Assembly (NCBI GenBank): GCA_949372755.1
Contig: CASIBO010000010.1
Coordinates: 47,478-111,477 of the forward strand
DNA length: 64,000 nucleotides
Reading direction: 5' to 3'
DNA from: UBA9926 sp018645765
GTDB lineage: Bacteria > Pseudomonadota > Gammaproteobacteria > Pseudomonadales > Azotimanducaceae
In this document: piece by piece, positions 1-7,923 of the stretch
Position numbering within the stretch: position 1 is the stretch's first letter
Layout: each line of letters starts with the position of its first letter
The notes under the pieces: generated by a model
Database searches by the model: none
Seen by the model: the letters and a program-made list of their open reading frames with translations, nothing else
What the model was told of the DNA's origin: nothing
Position numbers and translations under genes: made by a program

Positions 1-251
1 ATCCTGAGAATGCGTCCATGGAACAGGAACCCTGGTTTGAGGTTGGCGAGTTTGATGTGTTTCCAGAAGAATTTGAGCATTTTCTGCTGGCTAAAGGGCC
101 TCTGTTGTCGAGCTTCGCAGAAAAACATGGGGATCTGTTTACCGCGGAATATTGGCAATCTGTCCAAAACCAACTTCGAGCCCAAATGGTATTGGATGTG
201 TTTCCGTATCGGCTCAATCGTCGGTTATCGGCGGCCAAAACCCTTTCTTGA
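1..251 (+). CDS. aceK: AceK C-terminal fragment (isocitrate dehydrogenase kinase/phosphatase)
   Basis: The window opens inside this gene; the frame is open from base 3 to a TGA at 249-251, about 82 residues. The visible tail, with DVFPEEF, a DLF..EYW stretch and a final DVFPYRLNRRL, matches the C-terminus of AceK as known from enterobacteria. AceK phosphorylates and dephosphorylates isocitrate dehydrogenase in the cytoplasm and so sends isocitrate into the glyoxylate bypass, needed for growth on acetate or fatty acids. This suits the many acyl-CoA genes further right. The kinase/ATPase part lies outside the window, so integrity cannot be judged. No terminator is visible in the 100 bases that follow. 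Confidence 0.85.
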   Translation, partial: PENASMEQEPWFEVGEFDVFPEEFEHFLLAKGPLLSSFAEKHGDLFTAEYWQSVQNQLRAQMVLDVFPYRLNRRLSAAKTLS

Positions 252-352
252 GGTGGGATTAAACGCTGACTTGTGGTAGAAAGTGCGGGGTCAGGATGGA
301 ACGAGTTCAACGGCGGATTATCTGCTATTTGAGTTTTCGCTAGGAGTCGATG

Positions 353-1006
353 ATGGATCTTTATGAGGCAATGGGCTCTCAGCGAGCGGTTCGCAGGTTA
401 AAGGCGGATCCAATTCCAGAAGACGTGTTAGCGCGCGTTTTAACGGCTGCAAGTTGGGCGCCAACGGGCGGCAATGTGCAACCTTTTCGGATGGTAACGG
501 TTCAAGATCGGCAAAAGCTCGACATGCTGCAAGGTCTCTATGCGCAAGAGTGGGCAAGCTATACCCAAGCGATGCGCGCAGAAGGCTCGGCACTCCCGCT
601 CGCGCGACAGAAGATGCTCCGCGCAGGAGATTATCTGGCAGCGCACTTGAGTCAAGTGCCGGTGATGGTCATTTTTTGCTTTAATCCTGCGCTCATGGCG
701 ATCACGGATGCTGATTTGGATCGCCCTTCGGTTGTTGGCGGTGGTTCGGTTTATACGGCCGTGCAAAATCTGATGCTCGCTTGTCGCGTCGAAGGGTTAG
801 GCTGCGTGTTAACAACGCTTTTGTGTTATCAAGAAGCGGCGATCAAGGACCTGCTTGCGATCCCTGATGACTGGGGTACGTGCGCGCATATTCCAATCGG
901 GTACCCGGTTTTGAAAGGTCATGGCCCCATTACCCGGCGGCCGATAGAAAAGTTGGTCTTCCGGGATGCCTGGGGACAGAACATGCTCAACAAGGAGCAT
1001 CTGTGA
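353..1006 (+). CDS. Nitroreductase family protein (FMN-dependent)
   Basis: About 217 residues, normal for the family. The N-terminal pattern RAVRRLKADPIPEDVL followed by ASWAPTGGNVQPF is the FMN-binding start of nitroreductases, where the Arg residues contact the FMN phosphate; the C-terminal part has the usual PIGYP turn. Members reduce nitro groups, quinones or enones with NAD(P)H in the cytoplasm; the substrate cannot be told. Two ATGs lie side by side at 350 and 353; AGGAG at 342-346 is better spaced for 353. The stop overlaps the GTG start of the next gene (GTGA at 1003-1006), so the two are translationally coupled. Confidence 0.85.
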   Translation: MDLYEAMGSQRAVRRLKADPIPEDVLARVLTAASWAPTGGNVQPFRMVTVQDRQKLDMLQGLYAQEWASYTQAMRAEGSALPLARQKMLRAGDYLAAHLSQVPVMVIFCFNPALMAITDADLDRPSVVGGGSVYTAVQNLMLACRVEGLGCVLTTLLCYQEAAIKDLLAIPDDWGTCAHIPIGYPVLKGHGPITRRPIEKLVFRDAWGQNMLNKEHL

Positions 1007-1761
1007 GTAATTGGTTGTATCGCCTGTATGAACGTATTCTTTGGTCCCAAGTTAAAGCAGGCCCGAGCCCCAACCATATCGGGCTGATTCTCGATGGCAA
1101 CCGGCGCTTTGCGAAGGGGCGAGGCCTTGCGCAAAACTTGGGGCACGAAGAGGGGGCAAAGCGCGTCGAGGTGTTCCTGCGATGGTGCCGGCGTTTGGAT
1201 ATTAAGGTTGTTACGCTTTACGGGTTCTCTACCGAAAACTTCAACCGACCTGAAGGGGAAGTAGACTACTTGATGGACTTAATCATGGCGAAGTTGAAAC
1301 ACTTTCAAACCGATCCTGAATTCTTAGCAGATCGCGTCAAGGTAAAGGTCATCGGGCGTCGGGAGGATTTAAGCCAGGCTATGAATGACCAGATTGACCT
1401 GGTTGAGTCCCTGACTGCCGATCATGATCAGTTTTTACTCAATATTGCGTTAAGCTACGGCGGACGCGCTGAAATAATCGATGCGGTGAAGCGGATTGCT
1501 GGCGAGGTGCAGTCGGGCGACTTACAGATAGAAGAGATTGACGAGCAGCGCTTTTCCGACTACCTCTATACGGTGGGCGTGCCAGATCCTGATCTGATTA
1601 TCAGAACCTCCGGTGAGGAGCGACTATCGGGTTTTTTGCTCTGGCAGAGTGCTTATTCCGAACTTTACTTTACCGAAGTCTATTGGCCTGCCTTTCGAAT
1701 GATCGATTTTTGGCGCGCGATTCGAATTTATCAACAGCGAGAACGTCGCTTTGGTAAATAA
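1003..1761 (+). CDS. cis-prenyltransferase, UppS family, resembling short-chain Z-FPP synthase
   Basis: The GTG start at 1003 is set by AAGGAG at 991-996 and by the overlap with the upstream stop; this gives 252 residues. Seen motifs: HIGLILDGNRRFAK (catalytic Asp31), GHEEGAK, GFSTENFNRP and DPDLIIRTSGEERLSGFLLW, the set that binds allylic and isopentenyl diphosphate. The family condenses IPP in cis to make polyprenyl diphosphates. DGNRRF in place of the usual DGNGRW, and LSGFLLW in place of ISNFLLW, are shared with mycobacterial Rv1086 (Z,E-farnesyl diphosphate synthase), so a short-chain product is more likely than undecaprenyl diphosphate. That is inference from residues. The housekeeping uppS would normally sit with cdsA and rseP, not here. 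Coupled to the nitroreductase. Confidence 0.88.
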   Translation: MSNWLYRLYERILWSQVKAGPSPNHIGLILDGNRRFAKGRGLAQNLGHEEGAKRVEVFLRWCRRLDIKVVTLYGFSTENFNRPEGEVDYLMDLIMAKLKHFQTDPEFLADRVKVKVIGRREDLSQAMNDQIDLVESLTADHDQFLLNIALSYGGRAEIIDAVKRIAGEVQSGDLQIEEIDEQRFSDYLYTVGVPDPDLIIRTSGEERLSGFLLWQSAYSELYFTEVYWPAFRMIDFWRAIRIYQQRERRFGK

Positions 1762-1812
1762 TAGGGGTTAGTAACCGCGACGCTCAGGCCACTGAGGCGC
1801 TTGCTGGGCGTT

Positions 1813-1848
1813 TTGGGATCTGCTCGGCCCATGCTATAAAATGATAAT
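1813..1848 (+). promoter_or_regulatory. Possible sigma-70 promoter before the diguanylate cyclase
   Basis: TTGGGA at 1813-1818 and TATAAA at 1835-1840 are 16 bases apart; a second AT-rich hexamer GATAAT lies at 1843-1848. The position, just upstream of AAGGAG (1859-1864) and the GTG at 1870, suits a promoter for the diguanylate cyclase gene, but the -35 box is a poor match. Confidence 0.3.
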
Positions 1849-1869
1849 CTGAGCGACAAGGGAGTATTT

Positions 1870-2766
1870 GTGTCTAAAGCCACAGCCAAAGAGGTGTCTC
1901 CTTGTTTGATTATTACAAGTGAGGAAGGATTAGGCACGGTTTGTCAGTTAACGGGTCCCACGATGGTCATTGGCAGTGATGAAGATGCGGGTCTGTTTCT
2001 GCCCATGCGCGGTGTTGATCGTCACCACGCTGAACTCCAGTTAGATGAATCGAACACTTGGCGCATCAATGCTCGAAGCGACAATCTGATAATTAAAAAT
2101 GGCGCTCTGCTGACGGGGTTAACGTCGCTTGAGGATGGCGACCTCTTGGAACTCGGAAGCGTGAGTTTTAAATTTCGGTATTTCGATGAGGAAGATGAGC
2201 GCTATCACGCCGCGCTCAGGCAACTTGCGATTCGTGATGGCTTAACGGAGCTGTATAACGTGCGGTTTTTTGCGGACGCGTTGGTGAAAGAGCATGAGTA
2301 CAGCTTTCGTAAGCAATCCTCACTCGCATTACTCTTTATGGACATCGATCATTTTAAATTGGTCAATGATCGATTTGGGCATGCCTACGGCGATTTTGTG
2401 CTCAAAGAACTTGCGATGCTTTTGACCACTAAAATCCGAGGGTATGATTTGCTTGCTCGATACGGCGGTGAAGAGTTTGTGTTTCTAGTGCGCGAAGAAA
2501 CCGAGACCGCCGTACAAGAATTGGCGCAAAGAATATGCAAAGATGTCCGGGGTCACGTGTTCAACCATGCTGGGATCCGAGCCAAGTTAACCGTCAGTAT
2601 TGGTTACTTTTGGTGGGATGGTAAAGATCGCAGCACGACCTCAGAGGATTTATTGCGACTGGCGGATGACAACCTTTATAAAGCAAAGGACGCGGGTCGC
2701 AATTGCGTCATTCCGAGTTACACCCCCCCCACAGCTGAAGCCAAAACGATGGATCAGGCCTCCTGA
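1870..2766 (+). CDS. Diguanylate cyclase with N-terminal FHA-like domain
   Basis: 298 residues from a GTG start, supported by AAGGAG five bases upstream. Residues about 30-105 resemble an FHA domain (VIGSDEDAG..., RHHAELQL, then a core of beta strands), but the phosphothreonine-binding Arg and Ser of FHA domains appear replaced (IGS for IGR, VDRHH for VSRxH). Residues about 130-285 form a GGDEF domain: MDIDHFKLVND for the metal/GTP site, GGEEF at 199-203, and an RxxD inhibitory site (RGYD, 190-193) five residues before it. It should make c-di-GMP from two GTP in the cytoplasm and be product-inhibited. No membrane segment is seen. What the degenerate FHA part senses is unknown. Confidence 0.9.
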   Translation: MSKATAKEVSPCLIITSEEGLGTVCQLTGPTMVIGSDEDAGLFLPMRGVDRHHAELQLDESNTWRINARSDNLIIKNGALLTGLTSLEDGDLLELGSVSFKFRYFDEEDERYHAALRQLAIRDGLTELYNVRFFADALVKEHEYSFRKQSSLALLFMDIDHFKLVNDRFGHAYGDFVLKELAMLLTTKIRGYDLLARYGGEEFVFLVREETETAVQELAQRICKDVRGHVFNHAGIRAKLTVSIGYFWWDGKDRSTTSEDLLRLADDNLYKAKDAGRNCVIPSYTPPTAEAKTMDQAS

Positions 2767-2870
2767 GAGGTCGGTACCGCCGCGTTTACTGAAACATCTT
2801 TGTCGTTACCGCGTGTAGACATTTTTGTTGCTGCAATGGGGCACCTGAAATTGAGAATAGAGAATCAACC

Positions 2871-3881
2871 ATGGATCAAAAATCTGACCAACAACCCAAA
2901 TCGGGTATTCGGCGTCTTGCGGGAAAGGCGTTACTTTGGGGTCTCACGGCAGGGTGCTTCTATCTAGTCTATGCGCGCACGAATGCTGCTGCCGCGCGCG
3001 AGGACAAGACGCTGCTTACCTTCATTGGCGATTTTTTTGCTGCCGCTGATTGGGTTCTGTGGTTGTGCGTCATGATGCCGTATTCCATCTTTTTCTTTTT
3101 GGTCGATACCCACGCAACATGGCGAGTCGTGCGGTGGTTTAATTCTAATGCCGTTCGATATCGAGATATGCTGCCGATTCGAGCGAGCGCTTATATCCTA
3201 TCGCTGATCAATGAGCAGATTGGGAAGGGCGCGATGAGTCTGTATTTGCTCAGGCGGCATGAGATCCCGGGCTGGCAAGCGATCTCGAGCATGGTTTTGC
3301 TTGGAATGGTGGAGATTTACCAATTGCTGCTTTTCTCGGCTGTCGGCGTTTGGCTGTATTATGATTTGGTCGTGGCCGCATCCAGTCAGGTTGCCCTGCA
3401 TCAAATATTGATCACGGTCTTCATTTTGGCCGCGTGTTACTTCCCGGTGCACTTGATGCTCTTTCGTAGCGACTGGTTTGCCGGCTGGCGGTTTAGGGAC
3501 AACAGCCTGTTTTCGGCCTTTCGTCAGGCTCGAGCGCTTGACTACGGCCTGATTCTACTCTTTAAGGCGCCCAATTTGTTGCTGGCAGTTTTGGTTTACA
3601 CCCTGTCGCTCAACCTGTTCTCGGTGCCCGTTGCGTTTGGTCAGATGCTCGCGTTTCTGCCGGTGATTTTTATTGCGGCGGCCTTACCGTTGCCGTTTCA
3701 CGCTGGGGCCTTAGTGCTCTGGACGGTCTTGTTCCCAGACTTTCCAGAGGTGGGTATTTTTTCATTGGTCATGCATACTTTTTTTGTCAGTTTCAATGCC
3801 CTGATCGGCCTCGTATTTTTACCTCTGGCAAATCGTCAATTATTTGATGAGGGGACGCCTGAGGCTGGTGTTCAGGATTGA
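2871..3881 (+). CDS. Multi-pass membrane protein, possibly lysylphosphatidylglycerol synthase TM-type (UPF0104-like)
   Basis: 336 residues, mostly hydrophobic, with about eight predicted membrane spans after a short polar N-terminus. The stretch LINEQIGKGAMSLYLLRR followed by a membrane span with MVEIYQ resembles the central region of the flippase-like/UPF0104 family, whose members move or modify lipids; the match is loose, so the function is open. It overlaps the end of the convergent phosphatidyltransferase gene by 10 bases (3872-3881). Having a phospholipid-synthesis gene as neighbour fits a membrane lipid role, but they are on opposite strands. Confidence 0.6.
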   Translation: MDQKSDQQPKSGIRRLAGKALLWGLTAGCFYLVYARTNAAAAREDKTLLTFIGDFFAAADWVLWLCVMMPYSIFFFLVDTHATWRVVRWFNSNAVRYRDMLPIRASAYILSLINEQIGKGAMSLYLLRRHEIPGWQAISSMVLLGMVEIYQLLLFSAVGVWLYYDLVVAASSQVALHQILITVFILAACYFPVHLMLFRSDWFAGWRFRDNSLFSAFRQARALDYGLILLFKAPNLLLAVLVYTLSLNLFSVPVAFGQMLAFLPVIFIAAALPLPFHAGALVLWTVLFPDFPEVGIFSLVMHTFFVSFNALIGLVFLPLANRQLFDEGTPEAGVQD

Positions 3882-4333
3882 CGCTGCGCAAACCCTCGAT
3901 CGAGGATTGACAACACCGTCGTTATGATCAGCACCCAGTAAGCCAGCATCAGGGCATCGCCCCATAGTGACGGGGGTGGTATGACCTCGGCAAGCAGCAA
4001 GGCGCCAGCGAGCAGAAAGTAGCCAATGCCGTTATAGCGCCCTAGGCTGCTGGCGATCAAGCGCTGGCCGCGGTGGGCTTGGGAATCCAAAACATACTGT
4101 GCGAAGGCGAGGATGATTAAAAAGGAGAGCAGCAGCGAGCGGTCTTGCTGTAGGGCCATGCACGTGATCGTCACCGTGACAAAGGTTGCATCGGCCGCAT
4201 GATCAATTAACCCGCCAATCTTGGTAACTTGATCTCGCCGCCGAGCGAGCGCGCCGTCTACAAGGTCGCTGGCAACGGCGAGCAAGAACAGTCCGCCAGA
4301 AACCAGCCAAAGCTGTTGAGAGATGGTCAACAT
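3872..4333 (-). CDS. CDP-alcohol phosphatidyltransferase family protein (start codon unclear)
   Basis: From the first ATG (4333) the protein has 153 residues and several membrane spans. It carries the full family signature DxxDGxxARx8GxxxDxxxD, beginning DLVDGALARR at residue 23 and ending LIDHAAD. These enzymes swap CMP of a CDP-alcohol for a second alcohol to make phospholipids in the inner membrane. The frame stays open upstream to a TAA at 4436-4438, and the codons from 4390 to 4334 encode LVQLPNVISASRFVLSALI, the conserved N-terminus of this family. No ATG, GTG or TTG precedes that part, so either a rare start (for example ATA at 4399) is used, or the gene is damaged or misread there. 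Substrates cannot be told. Confidence 0.75.
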   Translation of the reverse strand: MLTISQQLWLVSGGLFLLAVASDLVDGALARRRDQVTKIGGLIDHAADATFVTVTITCMALQQDRSLLLSFLIILAFAQYVLDSQAHRGQRLIASSLGRYNGIGYFLLAGALLLAEVIPPPSLWGDALMLAYWVLIITTVLSILDRGFAQRQS

Positions 4334-4473
4334 TATTAAGGCGCTCAGGACAAAGCGACTGGCGCTGATGACATTGGGTAATTGGACTAAACCGCTTATG
4401 ATAAGAACGCTCTGGGTGATCGTAAACGTGAGACTTTAACAGAAATGATGAACCGACAAAGTACCCTTGGTCG

Positions 4474-4974
4474 ATGACGGGGCTATCTCGAATCTGGCGC
4501 AGCGGAAGGCGAGCGGCCCACGACTTGATCGGGCGTAGCGCTGGCCTGTTTGTTGTTGCCACGCTGCTCATGGGAATGGGTCCGTTGGACCGCTTACCCG
4601 GCGCGCGCCTCGTTGGACCGGTGGTTGACGGGCCGATCGACTCCTGGCGGTTCGTTGAAAAAGCAGGGCAGTGCCAGCTTGAAACGCGTCCGCAATACCC
4701 ACATTCGGTTACGGTGAACTGCTGGCACCTTGATGGCCAGCTTTATATAGGCTGTATGCGTTGCCAAGGCAAGGTCTGGTCACGTTACGTCGTTGAAACA
4801 AAGCTTGCTCGGGTAAAGATTGCGTCCCAGGTGTATCGGGTGACCTTAGAGCGCACCACGGACCCTCAAGAAATGACGCTCAGTTGGGCGGCCCGTTGGG
4901 ACCAGCTTGGACGCGCGCGTCCAGTGGGCAGCGTGCCGGAACATTACTGGCTGTATCGGGTAACCTCGCGATGA
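4474..4974 (+). CDS. Hypothetical exported protein, possibly split-barrel flavin-binding-like
   Basis: 166 residues. A hydrophobic stretch at about 20-35 (GLFVVATLLMGMG) suggests an N-terminal anchor or signal peptide. The rest is soluble, with a pattern SWRFVEKAGQCQLETRP, VNCWHLDGQLYIGC, and two Cys (CMRC) close together. I recall similar small proteins with a pyridoxamine-oxidase-like split barrel, but no catalytic residue can be named. The stop overlaps the ATG of the following SDR gene (ATGA at 4971-4974), so they are cotranscribed. No good ribosome site precedes 4474; an internal ATG near residue 33 is possible. Confidence 0.6.
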   Translation: MTGLSRIWRSGRRAAHDLIGRSAGLFVVATLLMGMGPLDRLPGARLVGPVVDGPIDSWRFVEKAGQCQLETRPQYPHSVTVNCWHLDGQLYIGCMRCQGKVWSRYVVETKLARVKIASQVYRVTLERTTDPQEMTLSWAARWDQLGRARPVGSVPEHYWLYRVTSR

Positions 4975-5849
4975 AGATTTTAATCGCGGGCGCCAATGGC
5001 CATTTAGGGCGACGATTTATTGAACGCTTCGGTGCGGAATATGATCTCATCGCGTTGGTTCGGTCGCCGGCTGCAGCAGAAGTGTTATTTCAACTGCCAT
5101 GCCAAGTCGCCATTGTGGCTTATGGCGATACCCAGCAGATGTCGCGTTTGGCCGAGGGCGCTGAGATCTTGATTAATCTAACGGGGATCATCAAGGCGAC
5201 CAAGTCAAATCCTTACCAAAAAGCCCACGAAGAAACCGCAGCGGCTTTGGTGGCCGCCTGTCAGCGCGCCGGGGTCCCGCGGATTCTGACATTGGGCATC
5301 TGCGGATCAGATCTGGGCTCTAAAAACGCCTGTTTTAGGTCGCGCGCGAAGGCAGAATCGATTCAGCTGGAAGGGGTGCCCGGTAGTACGGTGCTTCGAG
5401 TCCCAATGGTGTTGGGCGAAGGTGATTATGCGAGCCGGGCGTTACTTGGCAATGCCCGCAAGCGGTTCGCGCTGACGTTTAGAGCGGAGAGTTTAGAGCA
5501 ACCGATTTACGCAGGGGATGTGATTAAAGCGCTGGGGATACTGCTCACGCAGCCGGTCCCGGGCGTATTAGAGCTTGGCGGTCCTGAGTCGGTGAGTCGA
5601 CGCGCCTTGATCCATCGCTGTGCGCAGGCTAACGGAGACCGTCAGCCGCGGGTTATTTCATTACCGGTTGGGCTGGGCTACCTGATTGCGGGGTTTTTCG
5701 AAGTCGTTATGGCATCGCCGCCGGTCACCCGCGCAATGCTCGAGCTATTGGATCATGATGATCAAATCGAATCCGAAACTGCGGCACAACTCAATCTTAC
5801 CCTCACGCCCTTAGCTGAATTATTGGGCCAAATTGGTAAGTCTGCTTAG
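4971..5849 (+). CDS. NAD(P)-binding atypical SDR protein (NmrA/epimerase-like)
   Basis: 292 residues from the ATG that overlaps the upstream stop. The N-terminus KILIAGANGHLG has the GxxGxxG dinucleotide-binding fingerprint at residues 7-13. LINLTGIIKATKSNPYQKAH and later ILTLGICGSD match the middle strands of atypical/extended SDRs, and the active-site YxxxK is not obvious, as is common in NmrA- and complex I NDUFA9-like members. It probably acts as a redox sensor or on a small sugar/lipid substrate in the cytoplasm. It is coupled to the hypothetical exported protein upstream and overlaps the convergent sirtuin gene by 30 bases (5820-5849). Confidence 0.75.
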   Translation: MKILIAGANGHLGRRFIERFGAEYDLIALVRSPAAAEVLFQLPCQVAIVAYGDTQQMSRLAEGAEILINLTGIIKATKSNPYQKAHEETAAALVAACQRAGVPRILTLGICGSDLGSKNACFRSRAKAESIQLEGVPGSTVLRVPMVLGEGDYASRALLGNARKRFALTFRAESLEQPIYAGDVIKALGILLTQPVPGVLELGGPESVSRRALIHRCAQANGDRQPRVISLPVGLGYLIAGFFEVVMASPPVTRAMLELLDHDDQIESETAAQLNLTLTPLAELLGQIGKSA

Positions 5850-6683
5850 AAGCTTCGGTAAGATGATTTCGGCTGGCTGGACTATTTTTAGGGCAGCGAT
5901 TGGGTCGGCGCGCGTCCAACCAGGGTTCAATAAGGCAATGGGTTTGCCGAACGCAACGGCATGACGACAAAAGCGATAGCCTGAGAACAGCTTGAGTGAA
6001 CTGCCGATCACCCATAAGGCATCGGCTTGCTCGATCGAGCGGTAGATGCTTTGAACGAGTGCTGGATCAACTTGTCCGCCAAAAAACACCACGTTTGGTT
6101 TGAGGGTTCCGCGGCAAAGCAGGCAATGAGCAATCTTAAACTGTCGGATCACCTCAGAGGGTATCTCTGCGTCGCCGTCAGGCTGGATTTCGCCATCAAG
6201 TTCCAGATGGGTGTTGAGCTTGGCCAGTCTGACTTGTAATTGAGTCCGAGGCTCAGATGCGCCGCAGACCATGCAAGTCACCTGCCTCAAGTCACCGTGT
6301 AAATGTTGCACGTCGGTTAATCCGGCCTGCTCGTGTAACGAGTCGACATTTTGCGTGATCAACGTCTTGATTTTGCCGAGGGCGACCAGTTCTTTGAGCG
6401 CTCGGTGTGCTGGATTGGGCTGCGCGGTATTCATTAAAGGCCAGCCCATAAAACTCCGAGCCCAGTAACGTTGACGGGTCCCAAAGGATTCAAGAAAGTC
6501 TTGGTGGTTTATGGGGTTGCGGCCTTGCCAATCGCCGGTTTCGGTTCGGTAAGTCGGAATGCCGGAGGCGAGACTGCAGCCTGCGCCCGTCAGACAAACG
6601 ACTCGGTCTGACGCCGACAGGAAGGCAGTCAATCGATCAAGGTCGGCCTTGAAATCCGTATGGTCGGCGCTGGAGCGGGTCAT
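5820..6683 (-). CDS. Sir2-family NAD-dependent protein deacylase (SIRT4-like)
   Basis: 287 residues from the ATG at 6683. Sirtuin motifs are complete: GAGCSLASGIPTYR (33-46) for NAD, TQNVDSLH (110-117), the catalytic His129 in HGDL, four zinc Cys at 137, 140, 187 and 190, and GSS (227-229). The long acidic insert between the two Cys pairs and the ARSFMGWPLM segment resemble SIRT4-type (class II) sirtuins. The enzyme should remove acyl groups from lysines using NAD, giving O-acyl-ADP-ribose. It follows an MFS gene by 25 bases in the same direction. The frame stays open upstream into the MFS gene, but those codons look like chance sequence. Confidence 0.9.
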   Translation of the reverse strand: MTRSSADHTDFKADLDRLTAFLSASDRVVCLTGAGCSLASGIPTYRTETGDWQGRNPINHQDFLESFGTRQRYWARSFMGWPLMNTAQPNPAHRALKELVALGKIKTLITQNVDSLHEQAGLTDVQHLHGDLRQVTCMVCGASEPRTQLQVRLAKLNTHLELDGEIQPDGDAEIPSEVIRQFKIAHCLLCRGTLKPNVVFFGGQVDPALVQSIYRSIEQADALWVIGSSLKLFSGYRFCRHAVAFGKPIALLNPGWTRADPIAALKIVQPAEIILPKLLSRLTNLAQ

Positions 6684-6708
6684 AACAGCGGGGCTGGGTT
6701 TGTTCGCA

Positions 6709-7923
6709 TTATGCTGAGGCCTTGGCTTTGTGGCTGAGGTGCCAAAGGTTCGATTGGGTGCCAACGAGCACGACGACGACGAGCATGCACAATGAGGCAA
6801 CGGCCAAGCTTGCGCTCGGGCCAAACCAGGCAACAAGATAGCCTGATAATAAGGCACCGATCGGGCCGGATCCCATAAAAGAGAACGCGTAAAAACCCAT
6901 CATGCGGCCGCGTTGATGCTCATCTGACTGTTCCTGCATGATGGTTCGGGCCATGGTCATTGCCATGCCGCCGCACATGCCCCAGACAAATAGAATCCCC
7001 ATAAGCGTGACAAAGCTGACTTGAATGGCGGCAAGGGATAACACCAGCGCCCCAAAGCCTTGAGCGATCAGCAGGGCCCTTCCTTGGCGTTTGATCTCAC
7101 CGACTCGAAGCAATACCAGGATGGTCAAAAATAGGCCTAGCGAGTTCACGGCGTTGATCAGTGATAACTCAGTCGAGGACCCGTTATAAACCTCTCTGAT
7201 CAGCAGGGGGACGGTCACAATATAAGACCCCATGAAGAAGATCCCCATTGCGCAGTTTTGCAAGACCACCATCCGCATGCCAGGCGAGGCAATGACGCTA
7301 CGAAACCCTTCGCTAATGGACGCCCGTAATTGGTTGAGCATTCGGGCTTGGGTCCGAGCGCTTTTAACCAAGGGTACTTCCAGAAAAAAGTAGGCGACTG
7401 CGCCCACAGATAGGACGATGCTTTGCACCGCCAGCATCATGACCGCGCCGACTGCATCTGCCATGGACGCAAAAACAAAACCAATCATTTGAATCCCGAA
7501 TTGGATCATACTGGCCTGAACCACCCGGCGTTGAATTTGCCCATCGGCGACCAAGGGCAGCAGCCCATCTCTCGCCGGGGTTAAAATGGCTTGCGAACAA
7601 CCCATGCAAACTGCGAAAACGAGAAATTTATCGTAGGTGAAGCTGGTCAACGCCATCGAGAGCGCAAGGCCCGCTGCCATGCTGGCGGCCGCGCACTGGG
7701 CAATGAGGGCGATTTTACGTCCGCCAAACTGATCCGCAATGCTACCGCCGATGAGGATGAAGATCGTGCCGGGTAATAAATAAGCCATCTGGGCTAGGCC
7801 AACCTTATCCGGGGTTTCGTTTAAAATGATGGTGACCAGCCAGGCGAAAACAACGCTTTGCATGCCATAGGAGAGGTACCAGCTGCCAGTTGCGATAAAG
7901 TAAATGCTAAGGGGCTTGATCAA
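6709..7923 (-). CDS. MFS transporter
   Basis: 404 residues with about 12 hydrophobic spans. The loop after span 2 has the MFS pattern GGSIADQFGGRKIA, and the second half begins after a charged linker near residue 190. A TTG start at 7923 fits best: it overlaps the upstream stop (TTGA at 7920-7923) and AAAGGA lies six bases before it. The protein would exchange a small molecule across the inner membrane, driven by proton motive force, probably as an exporter; the substrate is unknown. It closely resembles in layout the MFS gene at 27171, including PARDG after the fourth span, so the two look like paralogues. Operon with the MFS gene upstream and sirtuin downstream. Confidence 0.85.
   Translation of the reverse strand: MIKPLSIYFIATGSWYLSYGMQSVVFAWLVTIILNETPDKVGLAQMAYLLPGTIFILIGGSIADQFGGRKIALIAQCAAASMAAGLALSMALTSFTYDKFLVFAVCMGCSQAILTPARDGLLPLVADGQIQRRVVQASMIQFGIQMIGFVFASMADAVGAVMMLAVQSIVLSVGAVAYFFLEVPLVKSARTQARMLNQLRASISEGFRSVIASPGMRMVVLQNCAMGIFFMGSYIVTVPLLIREVYNGSSTELSLINAVNSLGLFLTILVLLRVGEIKRQGRALLIAQGFGALVLSLAAIQVSFVTLMGILFVWGMCGGMAMTMARTIMQEQSDEHQRGRMMGFYAFSFMGSGPIGALLSGYLVAWFGPSASLAVASLCMLVVVVLVGTQSNLWHLSHKAKASA

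Noticed and set aside
6684..6857. N-terminal extension of the sirtuin into the MFS gene
   Set aside because: Those 58 codons lie antisense to nothing but overlap the MFS coding end in another frame and look like random sequence; sirtuins begin near residue 15 of the shorter form.
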